DNA of 64,000 bases, taken from NCBI RefSeq assembly GCF_007992215.1, contig NZ_BJZV01000007.1, positions 124,001 to 188,000 on the forward strand, read 5' to 3'. The position numbers were made by a program, and so were the translations under genes. The DNA is from Methylobacterium gnaphalii. GTDB taxonomy: Bacteria > Pseudomonadota > Alphaproteobacteria > Rhizobiales > Beijerinckiaceae. Positions 44,482 to 55,487 of this stretch are shown in pieces; position 1 is the first letter of the stretch; every line of letters begins with the position of its first letter. The notes below the pieces were generated by a model, which was given only the letters and a program-made list of their open reading frames with translations, was not told the DNA's origin and searched no databases.

Positions 44482-45405
44482 ATGCTGAACGCCTACGTTC
44501 TCGGCCGCGCCTTCAGTGACGGGAAGTATCGCAAGATCTTCCGCGAGCGCCTGAGCGAGCCGCTGCATCTCAACCTGCTGTCGCTCGGCGTGGCTCTGTT
44601 CGGCTCCTACCGCACCAAGGTCGAGTTCGACCTGATGGTGCGCCAGCAATACGCCTTCCCGGTGCTGTTCGCCGCCGATGCAGCGAAGAAGCTCGGCCTG
44701 TCCAAGATCGTCGTGCTCGAATTCGGCGTGGCCACGGGCGCAGGCCTGATGAACCTGTGCCAGCTCGCCGAGCGCACCGAGCGGGAGACCGGCGTCACCA
44801 TCGAGGTGGTGGGCTTCGACACCGGCACCGGAATGCCGCCGGCGCTCGACTACCGCGACCTGCCGGAATATTTCCAGGAAGGCGACTTTCCGATGGATTT
44901 CGAGGCCCTGCGCCAGGCTCTGCCGCCGCGCGCACGCCTCGTCATCGGCCCCGTCGAAGAGACGATTCCCGACTTCCTCGCGACGGTCATGGAGGACGCA
45001 CCGATCGGCTTCATCTCGATCGATGTCGACTACTATTCCTCGGCCGTCCATACGCTGCCGATCCTGACGGGCCGACCCGAGCAGTATCTGCCGATCACCC
45101 CGGTCTATCTCGACGACGTCGCGATGGACGGCGCCAATCCCTGGAATGGCGAGCTTCTGGCGGTGGCGGAGTTCAACGTGGCGCAGCCGCTGCGCAAGGT
45201 CGCGCCTTTCACGCTGCTGCGCTCGAAGCGCATCTTCAAGAATGCCGGGTGGATCGACCGGATGTACGCCGCGCATATCCACAACCATCCCACGCGCACG
45301 CCGGCCACCGCGAAACGCGCGGAGAAGGCTCTTATCCGCAACGAATATCTGCGCTACAAGGCGCCGATTCAGCCGCAACCCGGCTCGAACCGCGCCGGGG
45401 CCTGA
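44482..45405 (+). CDS. SAM-dependent methyltransferase-like protein, unknown substrate
   Basis: The 307-residue product contains IVVLEFGVATGAGLMNLCQL (about residues 77-96), a Rossmann motif I with the GxxxGxG-like pattern, then VEVVGFDTGTGMPPAL, the acidic end of the second strand, and GFISIDVDYYSSAVHTL, like motif IV of class I methyltransferases. The C-terminal third is basic. A TylF-like or related O-methyltransferase fold is plausible, but I cannot name a substrate. It is inserted between infB and rbfA, which are usually adjacent. The start is the ATG at 44482; an internal start is not favoured. Confidence 0.65.
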   Translation: MLNAYVLGRAFSDGKYRKIFRERLSEPLHLNLLSLGVALFGSYRTKVEFDLMVRQQYAFPVLFAADAAKKLGLSKIVVLEFGVATGAGLMNLCQLAERTERETGVTIEVVGFDTGTGMPPALDYRDLPEYFQEGDFPMDFEALRQALPPRARLVIGPVEETIPDFLATVMEDAPIGFISIDVDYYSSAVHTLPILTGRPEQYLPITPVYLDDVAMDGANPWNGELLAVAEFNVAQPLRKVAPFTLLRSKRIFKNAGWIDRMYAAHIHNHPTRTPATAKRAEKALIRNEYLRYKAPIQPQPGSNRAGA

Positions 45406-45540
45406 AGGCCCGAGAGGCCGGAAGAGCGCGTTAGCGGCCACGTTCCGCTCGTCCATCGCAGCGTTGTCCGGGGGCGTTACGCTCATCCGGTCCGCGCCGT
45501 TTTGGCGTTGCGGATATCCGTACGACACCGACCGAGACAG

Positions 45541-45975
45541 ATGCCTCAGAAGCCAGCCCAGTCCGGCCCCACGCAGCGGCAGCAGCGCGTCGCGGAACTG
45601 GTGCGCCACGCCATAGCCGAGGTGCTCCAGCGCGGCGACATCCAGGATCCGGTGCTTGGCTCGCACGTCATCACCGTGCCTGAGGTGCGGATGTCGCCGG
45701 ACCTCAAGATCGCCACCGCCTACATCATGCCGCTCGGCGGCCAGGACGAGACGCCAGTGATCCAGGCACTGGAGCGGAACAAGAAGGCGCTTCGCCAGGA
45801 GGTGGCGCGCCGTGTGAACCTGAAATTCGCGCCCGACCTGCGCTTCCGTCGGGACGAGACCTTCGACGAGGCCTCCCGCATCGACGCGCTCCTGCGCAGC
45901 GACAAGGTTCAGCGCGACCTCGACTCCGCCCGGGATTCCGGGCCGGCCGAACCCGAGCCCGAATCCGGACATTGA
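45541..45975 (+). CDS. rbfA: ribosome-binding factor A RbfA
   Basis: RbfA binds the 30S subunit and is needed for late 16S processing, especially in the cold. The 144-residue product from the ATG at 45541 shows [35 protein letters not shown], the KH-like core, and [19 protein letters not shown] at the C-terminus, the family ending. A short acidic tail follows. It begins 135 bp after the methyltransferase-like gene, enough room for its own promoter. Confidence 0.93.
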   Translation: MPQKPAQSGPTQRQQRVAELVRHAIAEVLQRGDIQDPVLGSHVITVPEVRMSPDLKIATAYIMPLGGQDETPVIQALERNKKALRQEVARRVNLKFAPDLRFRRDETFDEASRIDALLRSDKVQRDLDSARDSGPAEPEPESGH

Positions 45976-46091
45976 TTCAGGGCCGACCCGCCCCGAGACC
46001 GCCACCACAGCTCATGTCGACATGCCCGGACGAGACCCGCCGCGAGGCTGCGGGCGTCCGGCACGTCGCACCGTCACCGATCGAGGACACT

Positions 46092-47141
46092 ATGCAGGAC
46101 GAAACCCTCGGGCCATCGACGCCCCCCCGCGCGATCCCTGCGGCCGAGGCGCGCGGCGCGGAGCGAGGCTTCGACGAGGCACGCCGGGGCGGACGCCGAC
46201 CGCAGCGCGGCGCCCCGCGCCACGATCGTCCGAAAAAGAAGGACGTCAGCGGCTGGGTCATCCTCGACAAGGGTGTCGGCATGACCTCCACCCACGCGGT
46301 CGCCGTGGTGAAGCGCGTCTTCAACGCCAAGAAGGCCGGCCATGCCGGCACCCTCGACCCACTGGCCTCGGGCATCCTGCCGATCGCCCTCGGCGAAGCG
46401 ACCAAGACGGTTCCCTTCGTGATGGACGGCCGCAAGGCCTACCGCTTCACCGTGCAGTGGGGCGTCGAGACCGACACGGACGACGCCGAGGGCCGCCCCG
46501 TCGCGACGAGCGAGCTGCGCCCGACCCGCGCGCAGGTCGAGGCGGCGCTGCCGTCCTTCGTCGGCACCATCCAGCAGGTGCCGCCGCGCTACTCGGCCAT
46601 CAAAATCCAGGGCGAGCGTGCCTACGACCTTGCCCGCGACGGCGAGGTGGTCGAGCTGGTCGCCCGCGAGGTGCAGATCGACCATCTCTCGGTGATCGAG
46701 CATGACGGCGAGCGCACGGTGATCGCCGCCGAATGCGGCAAGGGCACCTATGTGCGGGCCCTCGCGCGCGACCTCGGCCGCATGCTCGGCTGCCACGGCC
46801 ATATCGCCGCCCTGCGGCGCACCCGCGTCGGCCCCTTCGTCGAGGACGCCGCCTGCGCCATCCCAGGCCTCGAAGAGGCAGGCCCCGAGGGCGTCACCGC
46901 CCATCTCCAGTCGGTCGAGACGGCGCTTGACCAGATCCCCGAGGTTCCAGTCTCGCGCGATCTGGCGCTCCGCCTGATGCGCGGCCAGCCCGTGATCCTG
47001 CGCGGGCGCGACGCTCCCGTGGAGGGCAAGGCCTTCGCAACCTGCGGCGGCACCCTCGTGGCGGTGGGCGATGTCGAGCGCGGCGAACTGGTGCCGCACC
47101 GGGTGTTCCATCTGGGCGGAACGGCACCGCAGCGGGATTGA
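46092..47141 (+). CDS. truB: tRNA pseudouridine(55) synthase TruB
   Basis: TruB makes pseudouridine 55 in the T-loop of tRNAs. From the ATG at 46092, which has GAGGA a few bases upstream, the protein has 349 residues. Residues 1-50 are a basic, disordered extension (EARRGGRRPQRGAPRHDRPK). The catalytic motif KAGHAGTLDPLASGILPIAL has the aspartate at position 89; KAYRFTVQWGVETDTDDAEG and PRYSAIKIQGERAYDLAR follow as usual. The C-terminal PUA-like region is present. The longer open frame starting at 45972 overlaps the rbfA stop region and is less likely. Confidence 0.94.
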   Translation: MQDETLGPSTPPRAIPAAEARGAERGFDEARRGGRRPQRGAPRHDRPKKKDVSGWVILDKGVGMTSTHAVAVVKRVFNAKKAGHAGTLDPLASGILPIALGEATKTVPFVMDGRKAYRFTVQWGVETDTDDAEGRPVATSELRPTRAQVEAALPSFVGTIQQVPPRYSAIKIQGERAYDLARDGEVVELVAREVQIDHLSVIEHDGERTVIAAECGKGTYVRALARDLGRMLGCHGHIAALRRTRVGPFVEDAACAIPGLEEAGPEGVTAHLQSVETALDQIPEVPVSRDLALRLMRGQPVILRGRDAPVEGKAFATCGGTLVAVGDVERGELVPHRVFHLGGTAPQRD

Positions 47142-47145
47142 TGTC

Positions 47146-47165
47146 GAGCCCGCCTGGTCGGGCTC
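47146..47165. terminator. weak hairpin after truB
   Basis: GAGCCCG (47146-47152) pairs with CGGGCTC (47159-47165) around a CCTGGT loop between two convergent genes. There is no T-tract, so it could act in both directions or be only an RNA 3' end stabiliser. Confidence 0.3.
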
Positions 47166-47256
47166 ACCGCTGCTCTTCCAGCACGATCGCCGGCTCTGGC
47201 CTGCGTGGTGTGATGAGCGCGCGATCGTGCGGTTACATCCTCCGTTGGGTCGGCTG

Positions 47257-48426
47257 TCACCGCATCGGCAGCGCCGTCTCGATCAACCGTCCCCACAAGG
47301 ATGCCCCGTAAGGCGCTGCCTCGTCACAGAAATCGTATTCCGGGTGGTGCAGGCCGGCGGAGGGACCGTTGCCGAGGAAGATGTAGGCGCCGGGCCGGCG
47401 CTGCAGCATGTAGGCGAAATCCTCCGCCGCCATTAACGGTGCAGCGTCGCGCGCGACCGACGCCGCGCCGACGATCTGGGCGGCGACGTCTGCAATGAAA
47501 TCGGTCTCGGCCGGGTGGTTATCGGTGACCGGATAGCCGCCGTCGAACACGACCGTCGCCTCGGCGCCGAACGCTCCGGCCACGCCCGTCGCGATCGTCT
47601 CGATCTGCTCCCGCATGGAGGCGCGGCATTCCGGCGTCAGTGCGCGGATGGTGCCGCGCAGGACAGCCTCGGCAGGCAGCACGTTGAAGGTCTCGCCGGC
47701 CGTGACGTGGCAGACGGAGACCACCGCTGAATCGAGCGGCGACACTGTCCGCGACACGATCGATTGCAGCGCGACCACGGTGTGCGCGGCGACCAGCACG
47801 CTGTCGACGGCCTTGTGCGGCAGGGCCGCATGACCGCCTTTCCCCTTGATCGTGATGGTGAAACGGTCGGTGGAAGCCATGATCGGGCCGGGCCGGATCG
47901 CGAAGCTGCCGAGCGGCTGGTTCGGGATGTTGTGCAGGCCGTAGACGGCCTCGACGCCGAAGCGCTCCATCACCCCATCATCGACCATCGCCGCGCCACC
48001 GCCGCCGCCCTCCTCGGCGGGTTGGAAGATCAGAACGGCGCTGCCGTCGAAGTCGCGGGTCTCCGCGAGGTACCTGGCGGCGCCGAGCAGAATCGCGGTG
48101 TGCCCGTCATGGCCGCAGGCATGCATCTTTCCCGGCACCGTCGAGCGGTAGGGAAGGTCGCGCACCTCCTGAATCGGCAGGGCGTCCATGTCGGCGCGCA
48201 GGCCGATGGCACGGTTCGAACCGTGGGCGCGGCCACGGATCACGCCGACCACGCCGGTGCGGCCGATGCCGGTCACGACCTCGTCGCAGCCGAAAGCCCG
48301 CAGCTTCTCGGCCACGAAGCCGGCGGTGCGGTGTACGTCGTAGTTCAGTTCCGGATGCGCATGGAGATCGCGCCGCCAGGCGGTGATCTCATGCGCGAAG
48401 CCGGCAATCCGGTCGATGATGGGCAT
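47257..48426 (-). CDS. M20 family amidohydrolase (hippurate hydrolase-like)
   Basis: A 389-residue zinc-dependent peptidase/amidohydrolase of the M20D subfamily (HipO, N-acyl-amino-acid or IAA-amino-acid hydrolases). Metal and catalytic residues are visible in GLRADMDALPIQE, HACGHDGHTAILLGAA, IFQPAEEGGGGGAAM and GLHNIPNQPLGS, and the C-terminal MAAEDFAYMLQRRPGAYIFL carries the last zinc histidine region. WRRDLHAHPELNYDVHRTA is the usual N-terminal motif. The start is the ATG at 48426. It stands alone beside the copper genes. The specific acyl-amino-acid substrate is unknown. Confidence 0.92.
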   Translation of the reverse strand: MPIIDRIAGFAHEITAWRRDLHAHPELNYDVHRTAGFVAEKLRAFGCDEVVTGIGRTGVVGVIRGRAHGSNRAIGLRADMDALPIQEVRDLPYRSTVPGKMHACGHDGHTAILLGAARYLAETRDFDGSAVLIFQPAEEGGGGGAAMVDDGVMERFGVEAVYGLHNIPNQPLGSFAIRPGPIMASTDRFTITIKGKGGHAALPHKAVDSVLVAAHTVVALQSIVSRTVSPLDSAVVSVCHVTAGETFNVLPAEAVLRGTIRALTPECRASMREQIETIATGVAGAFGAEATVVFDGGYPVTDNHPAETDFIADVAAQIVGAASVARDAAPLMAAEDFAYMLQRRPGAYIFLGNGPSAGLHHPEYDFCDEAAPYGASLWGRLIETALPMR

Positions 48427-48506
48427 CAGGTCTCAACGGTGTCGCGAGGCCTGCGTGAGGCCCGCCCTGCCACCAGCAAACAGGAGGCCACCCGGCAGGT
48501 CAATGC

Positions 48507-48976
48507 TCAAGCTTGCGCGGAGGAGGGGCGGCGAGGGCGCTTTGCGGGCTTCGATAGTTCGCGCAACTCCTCCGCCGGGCCGGCTGCGAGATCGTCGAGA
48601 ATCGGGCAATCCGGCCGCTCGTCCCCGCAGCAGCTCTCGGCGAGGCTCGAGAGGGTGCGCGCCATGCTCTCCAATTCCGCGATGCGCCGGCGAAGGTCAG
48701 CAACATGGGCGAGCGCCACCGCCTTCACGCTCGCGCTGGCCCGCGCGCGGTCCTGCCAGAGCGCCAGCAACTCGGCGATCTCGGGCATCGAGAAGCCGAG
48801 ATCGCGGGCGCGGCGCACGAAGCGCAGGGCGTGAAGATCGGCCTCGCCGTAGAGCCGGTAGCCGGAGGCAGTGCGCTCGGCGGCGCCGAGCAGGCCGGTC
48901 TCCTCGTAGTAGCGGATCATCTTCGCTGAGACACCGGTCGCTCGCGCCGCCTCGCCGATGGTGACTGAATGCGCGC

Positions 48977-48980
<4 letters not shown>
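48507..48980 (-). CDS. cueR: copper-responsive MerR family regulator CueR
   Basis: The 157-residue regulator has the N-terminal MerR HTH (TIGEAARATGVSAKMIRYYE, then TASGYRLYGEADLHALRFVR), a long dimer helix (RARDLGFSMPEIAELLALWQ onwards) and the C-terminal metal loop CCGDERPDCPIL, matching the CueR/HmrR CxGxxxxxCPI loop for Cu(I), Ag(I) or Au(I). It should activate copA through the dyad at 51507-51523. The ATG at 48980 overlaps the copA stop (ATGA), so regulator and pump are translationally coupled. The tail (KRPRRPSSAQA) is basic. Confidence 0.93.
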
Positions 48981-51490
<2,510 letters not shown>

Positions 51491-51506
51491 GTCCTTCGAG
51501 GTGGGG

Positions 51507-51528
51507 CTTCCCATCATGGGAAGGTCAA
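51507..51528 (-). promoter_or_regulatory. CueR-type copper operator/promoter for copA
   Basis: On the coding strand TTGACC (-35-like, 51528-51523) runs directly into CTTCCCATGATGGGAAG, a perfect 17-bp dyad (51523-51507). TTGACCTTCC...GGAAG is the layout of CueR/HmrR promoters. It overlaps the last codons and stop of the upstream kinase gene. The matching -10 is poor by eye. Confidence 0.75.
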
Positions 51529-52821
51529 GGGCGGGTGCGCTGGGTTCAAGGATTGCAGATCTGCCGTGCCGCCGGGGCGGTGCTCGGGCAGGACGACGCG
51601 CATGGTTGTGCCCCGCCCGGGTTCGCTCTCGATGACGAGGCGGCCACGATGCCGGTTGAGGACGTGCTTGACGATCGCAAGTCCGAGTCCCGTGCCGCCC
51701 TGCCGGCGGCTCGATGCTGTGTCGACACGATAGAAGCGCTCGGTCAGCCGCGGGATGTGCTCGGGCGCGATGCCCGGCCCCTCGTCGCGCACGGCGAGGA
51801 CGATCTGCGCAGGCCGCGTATCCAAGCCCTCCTCGCGCGCGAGGCTTACCTGGACGAGGCCACCGCCTCCGCCGTATTTCAGCGCGTTCTCGACGAGGTT
51901 CTCGACGACCCGCATCAGCTCGTCGCGATCTCCAAGCACCGGGAGCGGCTGGTCAGGGACCTGGAGCGTCAGGGCGATGCCCCGCTCTGCTGCGAGCGGC
52001 ACCCTCTCGTCCACCAGCTGGCGGGCGATGCGTCTCAGATCGACGAGCTGCGTCGGCGGCACATGCTCGCGCTGCTCGATGCGCGACAGCGAGAGCAGAT
52101 CCTCGATGAGCCGGGTCATGCGCTGCGCCTGGGCGCGCATGATGTCGAGGAACTGTTCGCGGGCACGCTCGTCGTCGCGTGCCGGCCCCTGCAGGGTCTC
52201 GATGAAACCGGAGAGAGAGGCCAGCGGCGTGCGCAGCTCGTGGCTGGCATTGGCGACGAAATCGGCCCTCATGGTCTCGAGGCGGCGCGACTCGGTGAGG
52301 TCGCGCAGGAAGAGCACGACGTTCGGCCGGTCGCCGCCGGCCGTATCCGGCATCGGCAACGCACCGATCTGCACTTCGAAGACGCGCTCGGTCGGCACCC
52401 GAGTGACGTAGTTCGTCTTCAGCGGCGCACCGGTCTGCAGCACCTGCTCGATCCCATCGAGCACATCCGGGGAGCGCAGGGCGAAGGAGAGTGGGTGGCG
52501 CAGCTTCAGGCCGGGCAGCAGCGCGCGCGCCGCCGCATTTGCCTCCAGTACGACGATGCGGCGGTCGACCAGGATGACCGGGTCGGGGATGTTGGCGAGC
52601 AGCGATTCCGCCACCGAATGGCGCTCGCGCCGCTCGGTCTCCTGCCGGATCGCAACGACCGGCGCGCCAGATCGGCTCAGCACCGCGCCGGCGACGAGGG
52701 CAAGGCAGGCGGCGAGCATGACGGCGATGCCGAACGTGCCGTCGAGAAGGGCGGATCCCACGAAGATCAGCGTGGCGATGACGGCGCCCGAGAGGGCAGA
52801 GCGGCGGATCGAACCGGGCAT
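51514..52821 (-). CDS. PhoR-type sensor histidine kinase
   Basis: A 435-residue sensor kinase with two N-terminal membrane helices (about residues 10-48), a PAS-like domain (LLANIPDPVILVDRRIVVLE, about 75-180), the dimerisation/phospho-acceptor box FVANASHELRTPLASLSGFI with His194, and a catalytic ATPase domain (NLVENALKYGGGGG as N box, DEGPGIAPEHIPRLTERFYR and GGTGLGLAIVKHVLNRHRG). This architecture matches PhoR of the phosphate two-component system. There is no response regulator or pst gene next to it, so the partner is elsewhere. Its final codons form the CueR operator of the downstream copA gene. The start is the ATG at 52821. Confidence 0.88.
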   Translation of the reverse strand: MPGSIRRSALSGAVIATLIFVGSALLDGTFGIAVMLAACLALVAGAVLSRSGAPVVAIRQETERRERHSVAESLLANIPDPVILVDRRIVVLEANAAARALLPGLKLRHPLSFALRSPDVLDGIEQVLQTGAPLKTNYVTRVPTERVFEVQIGALPMPDTAGGDRPNVVLFLRDLTESRRLETMRADFVANASHELRTPLASLSGFIETLQGPARDDERAREQFLDIMRAQAQRMTRLIEDLLSLSRIEQREHVPPTQLVDLRRIARQLVDERVPLAAERGIALTLQVPDQPLPVLGDRDELMRVVENLVENALKYGGGGGLVQVSLAREEGLDTRPAQIVLAVRDEGPGIAPEHIPRLTERFYRVDTASSRRQGGTGLGLAIVKHVLNRHRGRLVIESEPGRGTTMRVVLPEHRPGGTADLQSLNPAHPPLTFP

Positions 52822-52909
52822 CGTCAGCTCATCCGCGCTGGGATCGATCGTTCAGAGCAGGCCCACGCGACGAGCCGTTGCCACGCTTTCGCAGCCTGCT
52901 CCGGCGCCG

Positions 52910-53956
52910 TCACGGATCGTTGGCGGCGCGCCGGCGGCGCAGGCGCTTGGCGACCTCGTAGATGCCGAGCATGGCGAGCGCCACCAGGAACGGCACGAGG
53001 TAGTAGCAGACCCGGAATAGCAGCAGCGAGCCGAGCACCTCGTCGCGCGGCAGGCTCGACATGGCGAGCATGATCGTCGCCTCGAACACCCCCGCGCCCC
53101 CCGGCACGTTGGAGGCGATGCCGAGCATGGCGGCGAGCACGTAGATCGCGACGAAGGTCGAGAAGCCGAGCGTCAGCTCGGGCGGCATCAGCACGTAGAG
53201 CACGGCGGCCGCGGCACAGACGTCGCCGATGCCTACCAGCATCTGACTGAACGAGACCGTGGCGCCCGGCAGTTCCAGCCGCCAGTGCTTCACGGTGATG
53301 TAGCGCCGCTTGATCGAGACCCAGATCAGATATCCGACCACCGAGAACAGGGCCGCGACGCCGACGCCCTGGTTCACGCGGATCGAGGTGAAGGCAAGGC
53401 CGGCGAGCTGGCCGGCCTCGACGATGAGGCTCAGGCCAAGCACCACCCCCATGCCGAGCCAGAAGGTGAAGCCGGCGATCACGGTGAGCGCCGCGATCTT
53501 CGCGGCCGACAATCCCCGGCTCGAATAGACCCAGTAGCGGATCGTCCCCGCCGTGAAGAGCGGAAAGCCAAGGGTGAAGCTCACCGCGTAGCTCGTGAAC
53601 GAGGCGAGCGCGGTGATCCGGTAGGGCATCTTCAGCTTGAGCTGCTTCAGCGCCAGCGCGTCGTAGAAGGTCAGGAAGAAGTAGCTGATCGCGACGAAGC
53701 CGAAGGCGATGCCGAGCTGCATGCCGCCGACGCCCGTGAGCGCCGCGCCGAGCTTGGCCCAGGTGATCTCCTCCGACAGCTTCCAGAGCACCACGGCGGA
53801 GGCGGCGAGCAGCAGCACGCTCGCGCAGGTGCCGATCCAGGCATAATGACGCTTGACCCAGCCCCGCTTGGGCTCAGCCGGGCTGCCGGCCTCGGCGCGT
53901 GACACGCCGATGGCCTCGCTCTCGGCGAGATCCTTCCGCTTTTCGACGAAATTCAT
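52910..53956 (-). CDS. UPF0104 / LPG-synthase transmembrane-like flippase family protein
   Basis: From the ATG at 53956 the protein has 348 residues and about eight hydrophobic segments. The first is IGTCASVLLLAASAVVLW. SYAVSFTLGFPLFTAGTIRY with YWVYSSRGLS and then NVPGGAGVFEATIMLAMSS are the landmarks of the lysylphosphatidylglycerol-synthase N-terminal domain (LPG_synthase_TM, UPF0104), a lipid-flippase-like fold. The cytoplasmic synthetase domain of MprF is missing. Such stand-alone proteins are proposed to flip lipids or glycolipids. It lies just downstream of the inositol cluster in the same direction, with 137 bp between, so it may export a cluster product; that is inference. Confidence 0.82.
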   Translation of the reverse strand: MNFVEKRKDLAESEAIGVSRAEAGSPAEPKRGWVKRHYAWIGTCASVLLLAASAVVLWKLSEEITWAKLGAALTGVGGMQLGIAFGFVAISYFFLTFYDALALKQLKLKMPYRITALASFTSYAVSFTLGFPLFTAGTIRYWVYSSRGLSAAKIAALTVIAGFTFWLGMGVVLGLSLIVEAGQLAGLAFTSIRVNQGVGVAALFSVVGYLIWVSIKRRYITVKHWRLELPGATVSFSQMLVGIGDVCAAAAVLYVLMPPELTLGFSTFVAIYVLAAMLGIASNVPGGAGVFEATIMLAMSSLPRDEVLGSLLLFRVCYYLVPFLVALAMLGIYEVAKRLRRRRAANDP

Positions 53957-54093
53957 CTGGAACGGCGTCCGTCTCCCATAGTCGCTCGCCCTGTGCGGGA
54001 GCAGGGGTGGTCCCGCGCATGTAGGCTGATCGCCGGTCAAAGGCTAGGGACGGCCGTGTCCGAAAGGCAGCGCGCGTACAGGCCGTTGGTTCC

Positions 54094-54729
54094 CTAGGCG
54101 CGTGCATCGGCCACAAGCGCTCGCGCCTGCGCCAGTCCGGCCAGGATGCGTTCGGGAACGCTCGGAGAGGTGCAGACATAGGTCGGGCTCGGATGCGGTA
54201 CGGCGACGATCGGTAGGCCGGGGCGTAGCCGCTCCAGCGGGGCGCGGACGGCGCCGGCGAAGCGGCCCGCCAGGACGACGACCGCGAGATTGGGCAAGAG
54301 GTCGATCAGGGGCGCCAGGTAGGGCTCGGCCCATCGCTGCTCGGAGCGGCGTGGCGCGCGATTCAGCGCACCCTCGGCATGGATCACCCAGGGGACCGCG
54401 TTCCAGATCAACGTGTCGGCCCGCGCGATGCCGGCCTCGGCGAGGAAGCGGAACAGGTTGGCGGCGGTGCCGGTGGGGTTGTCGCGGGAGACGTAGCCGG
54501 TGCGGGCTATCGACGGGCCCGGCGTCTCGAGGAGCAGCAGCAGGCGCGCACCGATCCCGCCGTCGAGCGGGTCGGGGGAGGGCACCGGCGCGCCGCGCTC
54601 GGCAGCGATCCGGTCGGCCAGGTCGCGCAAGGGGCGGATATGGGCCGCGCCGGCGAGGGCATGCCGGGCGGCGACGGCGGCAGGATCGGCCAGGCTCTTG
54701 GGCGCACCCGGCTCGAGCGCCTCACGCAT
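54094..54729 (-). CDS. uracil-DNA-glycosylase superfamily-like protein
   Basis: The 211-residue product starts at the ATG at 54729, which overlaps the end of the PIG-L frame by eight bases. It has a UDG-like core: RLLLLLETPGPSIARTGYV (in place of the GEAPG motif of family 4), then TGTAANLFRFLAEAGI and the second active-site motif VPHPSPTYVCTS (HPSP, as in true UDGs). The typical Asp of the first motif is not seen, so a classical uracil excision activity is doubtful. It closes a cluster of sugar- and inositol-related enzymes, an odd location for a repair enzyme. It could have been recruited to cleave an N-glycosidic bond; that is speculation. Confidence 0.65.
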   Translation of the reverse strand: MREALEPGAPKSLADPAAVAARHALAGAAHIRPLRDLADRIAAERGAPVPSPDPLDGGIGARLLLLLETPGPSIARTGYVSRDNPTGTAANLFRFLAEAGIARADTLIWNAVPWVIHAEGALNRAPRRSEQRWAEPYLAPLIDLLPNLAVVVLAGRFAGAVRAPLERLRPGLPIVAVPHPSPTYVCTSPSVPERILAGLAQARALVADARA

Positions 54730-55474
54730 CGGGCGGCAGGGCGACGGCGAGGTGGCCGTCCAGCCGGAAGCGCTCCACCGCGCCTTCCTCGCGCAGCTTC
54801 TCCGCCAAGGCCGCGGCACCGCCGAACTGGAAGCCGATCTGCGTGGTGTAGGCGGCGCAGGCCGCGGCCTTGCGGGCCTCGCTCTGGGAGCCGAAGCGGA
54901 TCTCGAGTCCGGGGAGATGCGCGAAGGTGTGGCGCAGCGGCTCCTGCGGCTCGGCGTGACGGACTGTGTAGGGATAGTCGCGCCACCACAGCACCGGCGC
55001 CGAGGGCCGCGCGGCACGGATCGCGCGCACGACATGGACGTGGTCGACATGGCCGCCCACCGCCTGCGGCGCGAGGATCAGGTCGGGGCGCAGCACGCGG
55101 AGCAACGTCTCGAAGGCATCGGCGAGGTTCAGCTCGATGCGGTCATCGGGCCGAAGCGCGCCAAACAGCTCTGGCGGCGAGCCGTAGCCGCGATGCGGCG
55201 CCTCGCGGAACGGCAAGTGGACCGGCTCGTCGATGCCGAGATGGTGGGCGGCAGCCCGGTCCTCGTCCCGCCGCAGGGCCATGTAGTCCGCCTCGGCCGG
55301 CAGGCCCTTGTCGAGCTGGCAGGCCAGCGCGAAGTCCTTCGGATGCGCGACGGAGGCGGTGAACACCGTCGCCATCGTCACCCCCCAGCCGGACGCCGCG
55401 AGATGCGCGAGCGTGCCGCCCGCCGAGAAGACGGCGTCGTCGAGATGGGGTGAGAGGGCGAGCGCGCAGGGCAT
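54722..55474 (-). CDS. PIG-L family (LmbE-like) deacetylase of the inositol cluster
   Basis: This 250-residue enzyme begins with ALALSPHLDDAVFSAGGTLA (His10, Asp12, Asp13: the SPHLDD variant of the PHPDD zinc motif) and has HVDHVHVV (His142, His145) as the second metal motif. PIG-L enzymes deacetylate N-acetylglucosamine linked to inositol, phosphatidylinositol or other acceptors; in mycothiol synthesis MshB removes the acetyl group from GlcNAc-inositol. The GT4 gene ends 13 bases upstream, so the pair mimics the MshA-MshB step order. The ATG at 55474 is the start. The glycosyl acceptor is not known. Confidence 0.88.
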   Translation of the reverse strand: MPCALALSPHLDDAVFSAGGTLAHLAASGWGVTMATVFTASVAHPKDFALACQLDKGLPAEADYMALRRDEDRAAAHHLGIDEPVHLPFREAPHRGYGSPPELFGALRPDDRIELNLADAFETLLRVLRPDLILAPQAVGGHVDHVHVVRAIRAARPSAPVLWWRDYPYTVRHAEPQEPLRHTFAHLPGLEIRFGSQSEARKAAACAAYTTQIGFQFGGAAALAEKLREEGAVERFRLDGHLAVALPPDA

Positions 55475-55487
55475 CAGACGGCCGGCA

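Noticed and set aside
51491-51517. ATG at 51517 as copA start
   Set aside because: It lies inside the CueR operator dyad, so it would be upstream of or at the transcription start.
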